In this document: positions 33,543 through 43,489 of the stretch, piece by piece | Layout of the letters: each line of letters starts with the position of its first letter | How positions within the stretch are numbered: the first letter of the stretch is position 1 | Assembly (NCBI GenBank): GCA_017303475.1 | Contig: JAFLBO010000018.1 | Location: forward strand, 1-64,000 | Origin: Chitinophagales bacterium | GTDB taxonomy: Bacteria; Bacteroidota; Bacteroidia; Chitinophagales; Saprospiraceae | Direction of reading: 5' to 3' | DNA length: 64,000 nucleotides | The notes under the pieces: generated by a model | Told to the model about the DNA's origin: nothing | The model's database searches: none | The model's input: only the letters and a program-made list of their open reading frames with translations | Translations under genes and position numbers: made by a program

Positions 33543-36500
33543 TTAGTTTTTCTTCTTTTTAAACGGATCCCACTTGCCCAGTTTGTCTTTTACTTCGTCC
33601 ACTTTTTTCTGCCCTTCTGTTCCTAAAACTTCACCGGCTTTTTCGCCTACTTTGTTTTTGGCTTCCTGGGTAGCCTTGTCTGCAATTTCCTGTGCCTTGC
33701 GCTCGGCCACGCGCTTCAGGCTGTCGGCTGCTTTCTGGGCAGCTTCTTCGGCCTGTTTTTTGGCCTTGTCAATTTCCCGGGTGGCCACATTGGTTAATGA
33801 ATCCTTGGCTTTATCTACCAGGGCTGTTGCCGCGCCGGTGGCGGTTTCCTGAATGGTGCTTTGGCCATCGGAGCCCAATACTTTCATAGCCACTTTGGGG
33901 TTGAACATGGTGCCAGTGAGGTCAAAACGAACGTTGATGAACTCTCCCTGCGCCAAACTAACACCCACCTTGGAGGCTTCTTTGGTCAATAAATCCAGAC
34001 CGGAATTGGCCGCAGACCCAAGCGATTTTCTGGGTACTTTGGTCAACACCTGGTAATCCATGTCGTTGTTAATGCCGTGCGATCCACCGATCTGCATGGC
34101 TACGTCTTTCACTTGAGTGTTGAATGGCTTAACCGTCACTTTACCATCCTTGATCTCAAACCAGTTTTTGGTGTTTTTCAATTCCATCTGCTTCAAAGCT
34201 GCTACATTCAATTTATCCCCAATGGCGTTCATTGGCTTGAAATTGTTGAAAATCGCAGAAATGGTTTCCAGGAAACCGGCAGCAGAAAGGGTACTGAAAT
34301 CAGGCATCATGTCTTTACCCAAAATACCCGACATAGACAGGGTGGTGTTGAATTTGCCGTCGATTAGCTGTGCCACCGGCGCCAGCGTTTTTACGGTAGC
34401 AAAAGTTTGGAAGGCATCCCGGAATCCCATGTTTTGCATGGCAATATCCATGTTGAAGCTGGGTTTGGCCAGGTTTTGTGTGTTGTAATCGCCGGTGAGG
34501 GCAATTTGTCCGCCAATCACATCGGCTGTACAATCATACAATTTGGCAACGCTGTTTTTCACAATCACCTTGCCGTTCAGGTTGTTCAGATCGTAAGTGG
34601 TGTACTTGATTTTGCCAAAATTGGCGTTCAGGGTCATGTCCATGTTCTCAGGTACGGGAATGATCTCCTCTGCAGCCGGTGCAGCCGGAGTTGCGCCCTG
34701 TGCCGGTGTTGCCGCTGTAGCAGGTTCGGTCATGAACTGATTGAGATCAAAATAGGTGGAGTTCAGGTTTACTACGCCTGTAACTGTTTGATTGTCAAAC
34801 AGGTAGTTCCATGCGTTCAGAATCTGACCATTTCCGCTCAAATCGCTGCTTCCGCCCAGTTTCAACCCGAAATTGGAAATATCCATTTTATTGGGTGTAA
34901 AATGTCCGGCGGCTGTCAGGTTGGAAATATCATAGGTGTCGTAAATCAGTTTTCCGATTTTTCCGTCTACCGTAAAATCCCAACGGTCAAAAACGGCTTC
35001 TTCTGAAGCTGGATCCTCTACATCATTGGGTACCACGCCTCCGTCTGCTGGCTCGGGTTCCATCCACTCGTTGGCGTCGAAATACGCGGAGGAGAAATTG
35101 AGGTTGCCCCGCATGGTTTTGTTGGTACTGAAATAAGCCAGCAGGTTGTCAATGCTGCCGGATGCACGCAGGTCGCTTTTGCCCAGTTTGGCATCAAAGG
35201 TTGATATGTCCACCCGTTGTGGGGTAATGGCAGTTTGCAGGGCATTAATTTTCACCGCCGGCATATCGGCTGATTTGTAGGAAATGCCGCGCATGCCAAA
35301 GGTGCCGGCCATGTCTACCTGATCGTATTTGCCCTGATCTACCTGACTCATGGCAGCTTTCACCGTCATGTTGGATTCAATGATACCTGCCAGTTCCTGC
35401 ACACCTTCCACAGGGAATGCTTTGGACAATTCGCCCAGGTTCAGGGTGCCTTTCAGTTTCATATCCACGGTTGGATCACTTTCCGGCGTTTTCAGGTTGA
35501 AATATCCTTCTAGCGGGTTAGAGCCAACCTTCAACCCGAACTTGGGAATGTTTACCGTCAGGTCGTTCAAGCGGGAGGTAGGCAGGGCAATGGAAGCGTC
35601 TACATTGATATTGCTCACACCCAGCGGCAGACTTGGATATTTGAAATCAGCATTACCCACTTTGAAATCCAGGCGGAAAGCCGGGTATGTTTTTTCATTA
35701 TAGGTGCCTTTGGCAAAACCGGCAAACTGAATGGTGCCGTTGGCCTGTACATCCTTAAAATCCTGGGTGTATGCGCCCGGAATGATACTCAGCAAGCTTT
35801 TGAAGGTATTAGCCGGTGTGCCAAACTTGAGGTCCATCCGGATATCTTCACTGGTTTCCGGCATATGCACCCAGCCGTCGAGCAGCAGTTTCAGGTCGTT
35901 CACCTGCAGGTCATTTTCCTTGAAGGTGAATTTCATATTGGCCATATCTGCTCCCAGGGTGGCATTCCAGTTGGCATTTGCATTGCGCAGGTATTGGACG
36001 CCACCGTAATTGACAGACAGTTTTTCAATGGCAGTTTTCATCACCAGATCGTACAGGGTTGCGCCAAATTCGCCGGAGCCGGTGTGGTTCAGACCTTCCA
36101 TTTCGGCGCGCATATCCAGTCCGCGGTCGTCGTAAAGGATTTTACCATCTTCGATGCCGTATTGTTCCAGCTGCACGGGAGCAGATTCGCCGGAATCGGT
36201 GGTAGAAGCCGGGGCATCATCGGGTTTAGTGATATCGTAGTTAGCCTGGCCATTGCTCAGGGCATAAACCTTGATATCAGGCTTTTTGAAAAACAGCCCG
36301 TTGATCACTACTTTATCGCCAAAAATAGCCGACCAAAGGTCTACCGCCACGTCAAGGCGTTCGCATTTAACGAGTTTTACCCCTTCGAAAGGGCCAGGGC
36401 CATTGGTAATTTCCATCCCTTCCAGTCCTACCGACAACTTCGGGAAGTGCCGGAAAATGGAAATATTGACGTCCTGAAACTCCAGTTTGGCAGTCAGGCT

Positions 36501-36620
36501 TTCGTTGGCGGCAGTTTTTACCTGCGCCATAATCTCGTCTTTGAACAGAAATGGGATAGCGATCAGGGAGCCGAGCAGCAGGAAAAGGAAAATGGCGAGG
36601 CCAAAAAGAACTTTTTTCAT
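33543..36620 (-). CDS. AsmA-family inner-membrane-anchored protein
   Basis: 1,025 residues. One N-terminal membrane helix (LFGLAIFLFLLLGSLIAIPF) is followed by an AsmA N-terminal domain (FQDVNISIFRHFPKLSVGLEG), long beta-rich repeats and an AsmA-like C-terminal region (VKPFNTQVKDVAMQIGGSHG). The family is related to bridge-like lipid transfer proteins of the envelope. The last ~110 residues are a Lys/Ala/Glu-rich helix that probably forms a coiled coil and ends DPFKKKKN. An Ala/Pro-rich insert lies near 640-655. Confidence 0.88.
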   Translation of the reverse strand: MKKVLFGLAIFLFLLLGSLIAIPFLFKDEIMAQVKTAANESLTAKLEFQDVNISIFRHFPKLSVGLEGMEITNGPGPFEGVKLVKCERLDVAVDLWSAIFGDKVVINGLFFKKPDIKVYALSNGQANYDITKPDDAPASTTDSGESAPVQLEQYGIEDGKILYDDRGLDMRAEMEGLNHTGSGEFGATLYDLVMKTAIEKLSVNYGGVQYLRNANANWNATLGADMANMKFTFKENDLQVNDLKLLLDGWVHMPETSEDIRMDLKFGTPANTFKSLLSIIPGAYTQDFKDVQANGTIQFAGFAKGTYNEKTYPAFRLDFKVGNADFKYPSLPLGVSNINVDASIALPTSRLNDLTVNIPKFGLKVGSNPLEGYFNLKTPESDPTVDMKLKGTLNLGELSKAFPVEGVQELAGIIESNMTVKAAMSQVDQGKYDQVDMAGTFGMRGISYKSADMPAVKINALQTAITPQRVDISTFDAKLGKSDLRASGSIDNLLAYFSTNKTMRGNLNFSSAYFDANEWMEPEPADGGVVPNDVEDPASEEAVFDRWDFTVDGKIGKLIYDTYDISNLTAAGHFTPNKMDISNFGLKLGGSSDLSGNGQILNAWNYLFDNQTVTGVVNLNSTYFDLNQFMTEPATAATPAQGATPAAPAAEEIIPVPENMDMTLNANFGKIKYTTYDLNNLNGKVIVKNSVAKLYDCTADVIGGQIALTGDYNTQNLAKPSFNMDIAMQNMGFRDAFQTFATVKTLAPVAQLIDGKFNTTLSMSGILGKDMMPDFSTLSAAGFLETISAIFNNFKPMNAIGDKLNVAALKQMELKNTKNWFEIKDGKVTVKPFNTQVKDVAMQIGGSHGINNDMDYQVLTKVPRKSLGSAANSGLDLLTKEASKVGVSLAQGEFINVRFDLTGTMFNPKVAMKVLGSDGQSTIQETATGAATALVDKAKDSLTNVATREIDKAKKQAEEAAQKAADSLKRVAERKAQEIADKATQEAKNKVGEKAGEVLGTEGQKKVDEVKDKLGKWDPFKKKKN

Positions 36621-36738
36621 GGTATAACTTGAATCAGTTGGAGGCTCTATTGTCTGGTTTGGAACAACAAGCCGCTTGATAACGATGCTTCAACCGATAT
36701 AAATACATATGGATTGTTATCGTTAAGTCAAGTTTTTG

Positions 36739-36746
36739 CAAAGATA
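36739..36746 (-). promoter_or_regulatory. -7 box TATCTTTG
   Basis: A perfect minus-strand TAnnTTTG about 119 nt upstream of the AsmA-like start, giving a leader of roughly 110 nt. Confidence 0.4.
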
Positions 36747-36811
36747 GGCAGTGCAGCGGCCTGTTCGCATAATCTGTGCCGCACATTTTCAAAACTTGGC
36801 CATTGGCTTGT

Positions 36812-36819
36812 TACCTTTG
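36812..36819 (+). promoter_or_regulatory. -7 box TACCTTTG
   Basis: A perfect TAnnTTTG ends 7 nt before the ATG at 36827. The RNase D mRNA would be leaderless or nearly so, and the longer frame from 36776 is excluded. Confidence 0.6.
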
Positions 36820-36826
36820 CAGGCAT

Positions 36827-37993
36827 ATGAATCAAAAGGTACAATTCCTGGACAATCAGGCCGACTTTGATCGCGTGATGGAGCAGCTCGCCAGGGAGCC
36901 ATGGATTGGTTTCGATACGGAGTTTGTCGGCGAAAAATATTTCATTCCGGTACTGGGTTTGGTACAGGTAGTTGCCGAAGGCGTTATTTACCTGATTGAT
37001 ACCCTGAAAATCAAGCAGTTGCAGAGTTTTTTGGCCATTGTGGAAGATCCCGCAGTGCTGAAGATTACGCATGCCGGCGATAACGACTACCGCTTGTTGT
37101 TCACCCTGTTTGGTACGGTGCCCAGCAACACCTTTGATACCCAGATTGCTGCCGGGTTTGTGGGGTATAATTATCCTGCAGGTTTTGGCAAAATTGTGGA
37201 AAAGGAATTGCGGATCAATCTAGCCAAAAGTCATACCGTAGCGGATTGGGAAGCGCGACCTATTGATCCCAAGGCGCTGGAATATGCCATTGAAGATGTA
37301 AAATACCTACCTGCCTTGTATGAAAGGCTCACCAACAAACTGCGCAGGCATAAACGGGAATTATGGGCCCGGGAAGAAAACCGTAAATGGGAGGATCGTT
37401 CTTTTTATGAGGTAGATCCGCATAAAGAGCTGATGGCCAATGATTTGGTGCACCAGGTAGATTTCAGGGAAAAGGTGTTTCTCATGAGATTGTACCGTTG
37501 GCGCATTGAACGGGCCATGTCATCTAACATTCCCAAAGAAACGGTTCTGCAAAGCAGGTATATCAGTACCGTTTTGCGTTCTACCAAGGGCGGCCCCAAT
37601 GCTTTTAAATCTAACCGGACCATGCATGAGGGGGTTTGGAAAAAACACCTCGAAACCTGGCAGGAGCTTTGGAAAGCGCCCGTTACCGACGCAGAGAAAG
37701 CGGTGCTGGAAGCCATCCCCAAACCTCTGCCGGAGGATCCGGAGCGGGAATGGACCATGGAATTGCTTTACCATTTTGTGAAAAAGCAATGCCTGGAGCA
37801 CGAAATCAGTGCTGCGCTGTTGTTGCCCAAAGGCGATTTTAACCGTTTAAAGGCTGGTAGTGATGATTTCGACCATGATTTGCTGCACGGCTGGCGTGCC
37901 GAACTGATGGGCGCAGAACTGGTGAACTGGATGAAAAAAGGCGGTAAAGTGACGGTTCGCTGGGGCGATGGCGAATGCCATTTATCCATGTAG
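36827..37993 (+). CDS. rnd: ribonuclease D
   Basis: 388 residues. 3'-5' exoribonuclease of the DEDDy class that trims tRNA and other stable RNA ends. Catalytic motifs: Exo I GFDTEF, Exo II HAGDNDYRLL, Exo III YAIEDVKYLPALY. An HRDC-like helical region follows (~205-290), with a second helical segment near 300-360 (KAVLEAIPKPLPEDP to LLLPKGDFNRL). Length is typical. Its TAG stop is one base from the stop of the convergent gene, with no room for a terminator. Confidence 0.9.
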   Translation: MNQKVQFLDNQADFDRVMEQLAREPWIGFDTEFVGEKYFIPVLGLVQVVAEGVIYLIDTLKIKQLQSFLAIVEDPAVLKITHAGDNDYRLLFTLFGTVPSNTFDTQIAAGFVGYNYPAGFGKIVEKELRINLAKSHTVADWEARPIDPKALEYAIEDVKYLPALYERLTNKLRRHKRELWAREENRKWEDRSFYEVDPHKELMANDLVHQVDFREKVFLMRLYRWRIERAMSSNIPKETVLQSRYISTVLRSTKGGPNAFKSNRTMHEGVWKKHLETWQELWKAPVTDAEKAVLEAIPKPLPEDPEREWTMELLYHFVKKQCLEHEISAALLLPKGDFNRLKAGSDDFDHDLLHGWRAELMGAELVNWMKKGGKVTVRWGDGECHLSM

Positions 37994-37994
37994 T

Positions 37995-39218
37995 CTACTC
38001 CGGGTACAACAGGTACTTCTTTCTAATATTTCGATACAGGTTCAGGTCTTCTTCCCAGGAGGCCCTGATCTCTGCTTCACTTTTCCCCTCTATGATTTGC
38101 CCGCGTAACTGTCGGTTTCCGGCCAGCAAATCGAAAAACAGGTCTTCCCGGAAGAACCGGTTTTTATTCGGAAACTCCTGGTAAAAATCCAGTAAGTACC
38201 TGATATTCAATTTCTTTTCCGCCCTAATGGAGTCAACGGACAGGTTTCTGAAGTCCATACCGCCGCAAAAATTACCAGCAAACAAAGGGTTTTTATTGCC
38301 TTTATTGGGCTGTGGCATAAAGGAAAACGTGTCGCAGGGGAAATCCGGGTGCCCAACCATTTCAAAAGGAGTTTCCGTGCCCCGGCCTACGCTACAGGTG
38401 CTGCCTTCGAACAGGCAAACAGATGGATACAGCAAAATGGCGCGCTCTGAGAGCAGATTGGGTGATGGGGGAATGTGGGGCGTGAAGCGTGTGGAATGGG
38501 TGTAGTTCAGGCAGGGTACAACTGATAGCGACAATTGCTCGGGCCGGTATATCCAAAATTCGCCAACAAACAAGCGAGCCAGTTCGCCAACCGTACAGCC
38601 GTGTACAATGGGAATGGGCGCAATACCGATAAAGGAAGTAAGTCGGGAGTCCAGCACCGGGCCATCCACGTAATGGCCATTGGGGTTTGGCCTGTCCAGC
38701 ACTAATACCTGTTTGTTTTGCTCCGCACAGGCTTCCATGACATAAAAAAGGGTGCTGATATAGGTGTAAAATCGTGCGCCAACATCCTGAATATCAAAGA
38801 TCAGTACATCCGTATTGTCCAGATCGTCGGGCTTGGGTTTGCGCCGTTTGCCATAAAGGGAAACAATGGGTGCGCCTGTTCTCAGGTCGTAACCATCCAC
38901 CACGTGTTCGCCGGCATCTGCCTCTCCCCGAAAGCCGTGTTCCGGGGCAAAAATGACAGAAATACAAACACCCAAACGATGCAGTGTGTCGACCAGGTGT
39001 GTTTCACCAACCATGGAGGAGTGATTGACCACCAGTGCCACGTTTTTGCCACGCAATAATGGCAGGTATTGGTCAATGCGCTCAGCGCCGGTAATGATCC
39101 GCTCAGGTTCTGCATTTTGCCCGGTTAGCGGGATACCAAGGATGCAACAAAACAGTATTGTCAGGCAAAAAGAATGCCTGGAACGGGAATTAAAAAAGCT
39201 AATTGGTAGGTATATCAT
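37995..39218 (-). CDS. DUF1343 / NamZ-type exo-beta-N-acetylmuramidase
   Basis: 407 residues with a late hydrophobic signal (FCLTILFCCILGIPLTGQ). NamZ enzymes remove terminal MurNAc from peptidoglycan fragments. Family blocks seen: LVVNHSSMVG, VIFAPEHGFRGEADAGE with the conserved Glu-His, PIVSLYG, VLIFDIQDVGARFYTYISTL, LDRPNPNGHYVDGP, FEGSTCSVGRGTETPFEMVG. The start overlaps the end of trpA by 20 nt, so it is translated from the trpBA transcript. Confidence 0.88.
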   Translation of the reverse strand: MIYLPISFFNSRSRHSFCLTILFCCILGIPLTGQNAEPERIITGAERIDQYLPLLRGKNVALVVNHSSMVGETHLVDTLHRLGVCISVIFAPEHGFRGEADAGEHVVDGYDLRTGAPIVSLYGKRRKPKPDDLDNTDVLIFDIQDVGARFYTYISTLFYVMEACAEQNKQVLVLDRPNPNGHYVDGPVLDSRLTSFIGIAPIPIVHGCTVGELARLFVGEFWIYRPEQLSLSVVPCLNYTHSTRFTPHIPPSPNLLSERAILLYPSVCLFEGSTCSVGRGTETPFEMVGHPDFPCDTFSFMPQPNKGNKNPLFAGNFCGGMDFRNLSVDSIRAEKKLNIRYLLDFYQEFPNKNRFFREDLFFDLLAGNRQLRGQIIEGKSEAEIRASWEEDLNLYRNIRKKYLLYPE

Positions 39219-39957
39219 GGAATACTTCCCGCAAAGATTCCAAATACTGCTCCAAATTCCCGTTTTTTTCTGCGGTGATTAAAGCCGAGCCAATGATGGC
39301 CAAATCGGCTTCGCGGGTAACCAGGGCTACTTGTTCCGGACTGGAAATACCAAAGCCAATGCCTGTTCGGTTCTCTGGGCGGGCGGCCTTGATGGCGGCA
39401 ATCATTTGGCTTAGGTTTGGGTGTAAGCTGAATCCGCTACCGGTTATTTTGAAATCCGACATCAGGTAAAAGAAATCATATCCCTGTTTTAGTATCGACT
39501 CCAGGCGAGCTGGCGAGGTGTTGGCCGCCAATACCGGAACCGGTTGCACTGCCGAGCCGGGCGGAATAAAAGAAGCCGCTACGGATACAGGTAGATCCGG
39601 GATGATAATATGCCGAATATTCAACTGCGCCAGATTGGCAATAAATCGTTGAAAACCATAGGCATATATCCGGTTCAGGTAACTCATTACCATGATTTCC
39701 TGCTTCGGAAATTGGGCCCTGATTTGGGCTATGGCTTGCAGGCAGTTTGGCACGTCTACACCCTGTTCCACGGCTACCCGGCATGCTTCGGTAATGACCG
39801 GGCCATCTGCTGTAGGGTGCGAAAACGGTATTTGCAGCTCCAGTACCACTACGCCTGCGTTGGCATAAACGGCGGCTGTTTGGATACTGGTTTCCAGGGA
39901 AGGATAGCCCAGTACCAGGTGGGCCATTACGGGAATGTGCCGGCGGGTATCTTTCAT
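39199..39957 (-). CDS. trpA: tryptophan synthase alpha subunit, divergent
   Basis: 252 residues, TIM barrel, slightly short. Cleaves indole-3-glycerol phosphate and passes indole to TrpB. Both catalytic acids are kept (Glu in VLELQIPF, Asp in TADGP), but the signature ELGIPFSDPLADGP reads ELQIPFSHPTADGP, and the loop normally SRxGVTG reads SDFKITG. GFGISSPEQ and IIGSALI are normal. It overlaps trpB by 4 nt (ATGA), a coupled pair. Confidence 0.87.
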   Translation of the reverse strand: MKDTRRHIPVMAHLVLGYPSLETSIQTAAVYANAGVVVLELQIPFSHPTADGPVITEACRVAVEQGVDVPNCLQAIAQIRAQFPKQEIMVMSYLNRIYAYGFQRFIANLAQLNIRHIIIPDLPVSVAASFIPPGSAVQPVPVLAANTSPARLESILKQGYDFFYLMSDFKITGSGFSLHPNLSQMIAAIKAARPENRTGIGFGISSPEQVALVTREADLAIIGSALITAEKNGNLEQYLESLREVFHDIPTN

Positions 39958-41231
39958 GATTGCAGGAGATGTTGCGCGTAGGCTTTCAGGCTGTCTTCCT
40001 GAAAATGACGCATGGTGATGAACAGATCTTTTTCGCCCCGGCCGCTGGCATTGATTACAATAATTTGATTTTCATTAAGTTGTGGAGCCAGTTGAAAGGC
40101 GTGTGCAAAAGCGTGGGCCGATTCAAGCGCCGGTATAATGCCTTCGGCCCGGGCGAGTTGTTGCACTGCTGCCAGTGCTTCGGCGTCGGTAGCGGTTGTG
40201 AATTGCACCCGGCCATCGTCGGCCAGGCAGGCCAGAATGGGACTTACGCCACAATAATCCAGACCGGCTGAAACGGAGTGGGTTGAGGCAATGTTGCCGC
40301 TTTCATCTTGCAGGAAATAGGCATGATACCCTTCGAAAATGCCTTTTTTACCCCGTTCCACCTTGGCGGCATGTTCACCCGGGAGCTTACCTTTCCCGCC
40401 CGCTTCCACACCGATTAACTGCACGGAGGGTTCGTCAAGAAATTCGTAGAACGTACCCATGGCATTGGAGCCGCCGCCTACGCAGGCAACGCAGTAATCC
40501 GGCAAACGGCCGGTGGCTTCGAGGCATTGTTCGCGGATTTCTTCACCAACCACTTTTTGGAAAAAAGTATTCATCACCGGATAGGGGTGCGGTCCTACTG
40601 CCGATCCGAGCAAATAATAGGAGTCGGGATGCTCTACCCAGTCCTTAAAAGCGGCAATAACGGCATCGTTGAGGGTTTGGCTGCCATCCGTTACGGGTAC
40701 AACTCGCGCGCCCAGTAGTTCCATCCAGTATACATTTGGGCGCTGGCGTTCGTAGTCTTTTTTGCCCATGTACACGGTGCAATCCAGACCGAAACGGGCG
40801 CAAACGGCTGCGGTGGCATAGCCATGCTGCCCGGCGCCGGTTTCGGCAATGATCCGGGTTTTGCCCAGGCGTTTGGCCAGGAGTATTTGTCCGATGCAGT
40901 GGGTAATTTTGTGTGCACCGGTATGGTTCAGGCCTTCGTTTTTGAGGAAAAGTTGGGCGCCTCCCAGTGTTTTAGTCAAACTGGGTAACGGAGTAAAGGC
41001 GGTTGGTCGACCTGAGAAATGCTGAAGTGCTTCTTTGAAATCTGTGAGGAACGATTCATCCCGGGAGAAATGTTCGAATGCTGCGGCTATTTGTTCCAGT
41101 CCGGGCAGTAGTACTTCAGGAACGTACATGCCGCCGTAGGGCAGGGAGGAGGATGCATTGGCGGATTCGGGGTAGAAGAAACCTTTGCCCTGGAGGATGC
41201 GTTCTTTGTATGGAGATGTGGTTGCAATCAT
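39954..41231 (-). CDS. trpB: tryptophan synthase beta subunit
   Basis: 425 residues from the ATG at 41231; the frame is open to a TTG at 41261. PLP enzyme joining indole and serine. Visible: GGMYVPEVL, FLKNEGLNHTGAHKITHCIGQ (PLP Lys in HKIT), AETGAGQHG (catalytic Glu), CVGGGSNAMG, SVSAGLDYCGVSP and SGRGEKD. Several usual residues differ: HKIT for HKIN, DYCGVSP for DYPGVGP, GRGEKD for GRGDKD. No other trp genes are nearby. Confidence 0.9.
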   Translation of the reverse strand: MIATTSPYKERILQGKGFFYPESANASSSLPYGGMYVPEVLLPGLEQIAAAFEHFSRDESFLTDFKEALQHFSGRPTAFTPLPSLTKTLGGAQLFLKNEGLNHTGAHKITHCIGQILLAKRLGKTRIIAETGAGQHGYATAAVCARFGLDCTVYMGKKDYERQRPNVYWMELLGARVVPVTDGSQTLNDAVIAAFKDWVEHPDSYYLLGSAVGPHPYPVMNTFFQKVVGEEIREQCLEATGRLPDYCVACVGGGSNAMGTFYEFLDEPSVQLIGVEAGGKGKLPGEHAAKVERGKKGIFEGYHAYFLQDESGNIASTHSVSAGLDYCGVSPILACLADDGRVQFTTATDAEALAAVQQLARAEGIIPALESAHAFAHAFQLAPQLNENQIIVINASGRGEKDLFITMRHFQEDSLKAYAQHLLQS

Positions 41232-41271
41232 ATGTTTTACTGTATCGGTACGATGATGCAAAGATTCAAAA

Positions 41272-41315
41272 AATAATCCCGTATGCGCAAGGGGCGAACG
41301 GGATTATTTTTTTGA
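41272..41315. terminator. bidirectional terminator
   Basis: An 11-bp perfect stem AATAATCCCGT/ACGGGATTATT (41272-41282, 41298-41308) has T tracts in both directions. It ends the leftward gene that stops at 41322. Confidence 0.8.
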
Positions 41316-41321
41316 GTGGGC

Positions 41322-43403
41322 TTACCAGCGCACTAATTTTTGGGTAAAAATGCCTTCAGTGGTTTCCAGGGCAATGAGATAAATGCCTTTTGGCAATTGT
41401 GCGCCTCCTTGAATGGTTCCGGCTCCGGCTTGTTGCAAAAGGCAAGTTCCGCCAGGGTTGTACACTTTAAGTGAGATCACTTCATAAGGCTGAAGGAGTT
41501 GGACGGTTACTTCTCCGGTAGAAGGATTGGGGGACAACTGGAATACCTGCTCAGCGGTTTCAGGAGATTGGGTGCTAACGCTGCTTTGGATAACAACAAA
41601 GGTTTTGGTGAAACTGGATAAGGTGTTTGTGGCCTCCAATTGGTAAACACCAGGTGCATTAACTGTCATGGTAGGGGTTGTGTCGCCATTGCTCCAGAGA
41701 TATTGGAAGTTATCAAGGGCGGCGCTGGTGAAGGAAATTGACCAGTTTTGCAGTACTCCATCTATGCTGTTTTGATCGTCTTTAAGTGCCAGTCTCCATT
41801 CTCCATTTAAAGGTGTGCCCAATATGTCTGTCCAGGGGCTCTCAGGTTGAAATATTCCGGTGAAAGGTGCTGCAGAAGCCGGAGCATAGGGCAATCCGCC
41901 GCGAATATCGTTTGACGCGGCCGGGGAGAAACAGGTACTTGTGTAATTATCGCCATTTCCACCATTGTCTGTGGTAAGTTCTATCACGCTTTGGTTGGGG
42001 GCAATCAGATAAATATCCATATCTGCATCCCAACTATGTGTGATATTAAGGCAAACCTGATCTAAAAAGGCAATATTGTCTAGTCTTTCGAATGGAAGTT
42101 CTACCTCAATGGCAGATTCAACCAAGAGTCCACCATTTGGAACAGGCAGGTTACTTGTTAGGGAAAAAGTCCACGTTTTTCCAAATAAAGAACTTCCCGA
42201 TCCGTGGAGTTTCAGGCTGCCATTGGGTGGCAGTGAAAGCGTGTCTGTTGGTTGGAATAGAGAGTCTGAATCGCTGATGTAAAGGATCAAATCGGTATGG
42301 AAACAAGTTTCATCACTATCTATATTGAGGATAATCGTTTCTAGAGGTTCATTCAACGTATCTTGAATCGGTTGAATCACCAAATGTAAAATATTTGATG
42401 GTGAAGTTATAACGAGAAAAGGATAAGTCGTTTGATAATCAACACTATTGGTGGCAGTGCCTGCAAATGTTATTTTTAGGGGGAAATGGTCCGGATGGAT
42501 ATTGTCAAAAGTAAGAAGGAACGTATCTAAGGTGGCAATTTCCGGGAAAACCGGCATGTTTGAGGGTAATGAAGAGCTGATTTCAACCGGACTTTCCAAG
42601 CTTTTAGCTTCTAAAAACACCCCGGAGTCGTAGGCCGCATCTCCTACATCTGCAATTGCCAGAAGCATGGTGTAAGTTTCACATGGAATAACACTAGCCT
42701 CCGCACTAAATGGGGTGGTAAAACCGTCAAAAACAGGTTGGATGTTGGAGTTCAGGTTATTTACATAATATTGATCATTTTTGGCAGGACAAGGTGGTGC
42801 AGTCTGATTTTCCGGGTGAATACTGTATATGCTCACTGGCAAGTTGGTGCCTGGAATTAATGCAATATTCTGACTATTATAGGTTCCACCGCCAGGCTTA
42901 GGGCCGCTTAAAAAGAAGCCAAATACATCATTAAAGAAGGTACAAGCGTATTCTGGATACTCTTCAGAACCAAATGCAAAACGGAAATGAATAGAATCTG
43001 CATAAGGTTTGAAGGTAATCCTAAGATAAATTACATCATTGATATCATCTGTTGCGATGGATGTCAACTCTGGTAGTGTAATATTGGAAGAATTGAGATC
43101 ACTAGCCTGAATGACACCATGATCAGCTATTCCTGCCACAAAGCCAGTAGACAGTACCAGGCCTCGTTGAAAACCAATGGCATCAACGCCATCAACAAAG
43201 TGTCCGATGGAGGGTAGAACATTGCTGGATTCTACCTGAATAACTTCTATGCCGGAGCCGGTGAAGTAATTTCGTATCAGGTTAGCTGGATCTCCAAATG
43301 GAGAAAGATTTAATGGAGTGACATCCATTATTTGTTGCGCCTTCATGGAGACAAGTGATGATAGCAGAAGGGCATAAAGCAGGATAGATCGGATTTGGTT
43401 CAT
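41322..43403 (-). CDS. T9SS-exported protein with choice-of-anchor L and P-domain
   Basis: 693 residues. Signal peptide MNQIRSILLYALLLSSLVSM to AQQ. Residues ~30-265 fit the choice-of-anchor L domain (VLSTGFVAGI, FRFAFGSEEYPEYACTFFND, NLPVSIYSIHP, YTMLLAIADVGDAAYDSGVF). A Calx-beta-like segment follows (~270-385), then a proprotein-convertase P-domain (~395-570: NITHSWDADMDIYLIAP, TPLNGEWRLALKDD). The sorting domain is VFQLSPNPSTGEV to QKLVRW. No protease domain is present, so the P-domain is probably a binding module. Confidence 0.85.
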   Translation of the reverse strand: MNQIRSILLYALLLSSLVSMKAQQIMDVTPLNLSPFGDPANLIRNYFTGSGIEVIQVESSNVLPSIGHFVDGVDAIGFQRGLVLSTGFVAGIADHGVIQASDLNSSNITLPELTSIATDDINDVIYLRITFKPYADSIHFRFAFGSEEYPEYACTFFNDVFGFFLSGPKPGGGTYNSQNIALIPGTNLPVSIYSIHPENQTAPPCPAKNDQYYVNNLNSNIQPVFDGFTTPFSAEASVIPCETYTMLLAIADVGDAAYDSGVFLEAKSLESPVEISSSLPSNMPVFPEIATLDTFLLTFDNIHPDHFPLKITFAGTATNSVDYQTTYPFLVITSPSNILHLVIQPIQDTLNEPLETIILNIDSDETCFHTDLILYISDSDSLFQPTDTLSLPPNGSLKLHGSGSSLFGKTWTFSLTSNLPVPNGGLLVESAIEVELPFERLDNIAFLDQVCLNITHSWDADMDIYLIAPNQSVIELTTDNGGNGDNYTSTCFSPAASNDIRGGLPYAPASAAPFTGIFQPESPWTDILGTPLNGEWRLALKDDQNSIDGVLQNWSISFTSAALDNFQYLWSNGDTTPTMTVNAPGVYQLEATNTLSSFTKTFVVIQSSVSTQSPETAEQVFQLSPNPSTGEVTVQLLQPYEVISLKVYNPGGTCLLQQAGAGTIQGGAQLPKGIYLIALETTEGIFTQKLVRW

Positions 43404-43489
43404 AATTATTCAAGTGTTGATTATGCTATTCTATTTGGCAAACATAAAAAACGTTGATTCAAAATAGTAGCCAAATCCCCCAAAATGCC

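Noticed and set aside
35865..36632. 255-codon open frame on the plus strand
   Set aside because: It is antisense to the AsmA-like gene, which has clear domains in its own frame; no promoter or motif supports it.
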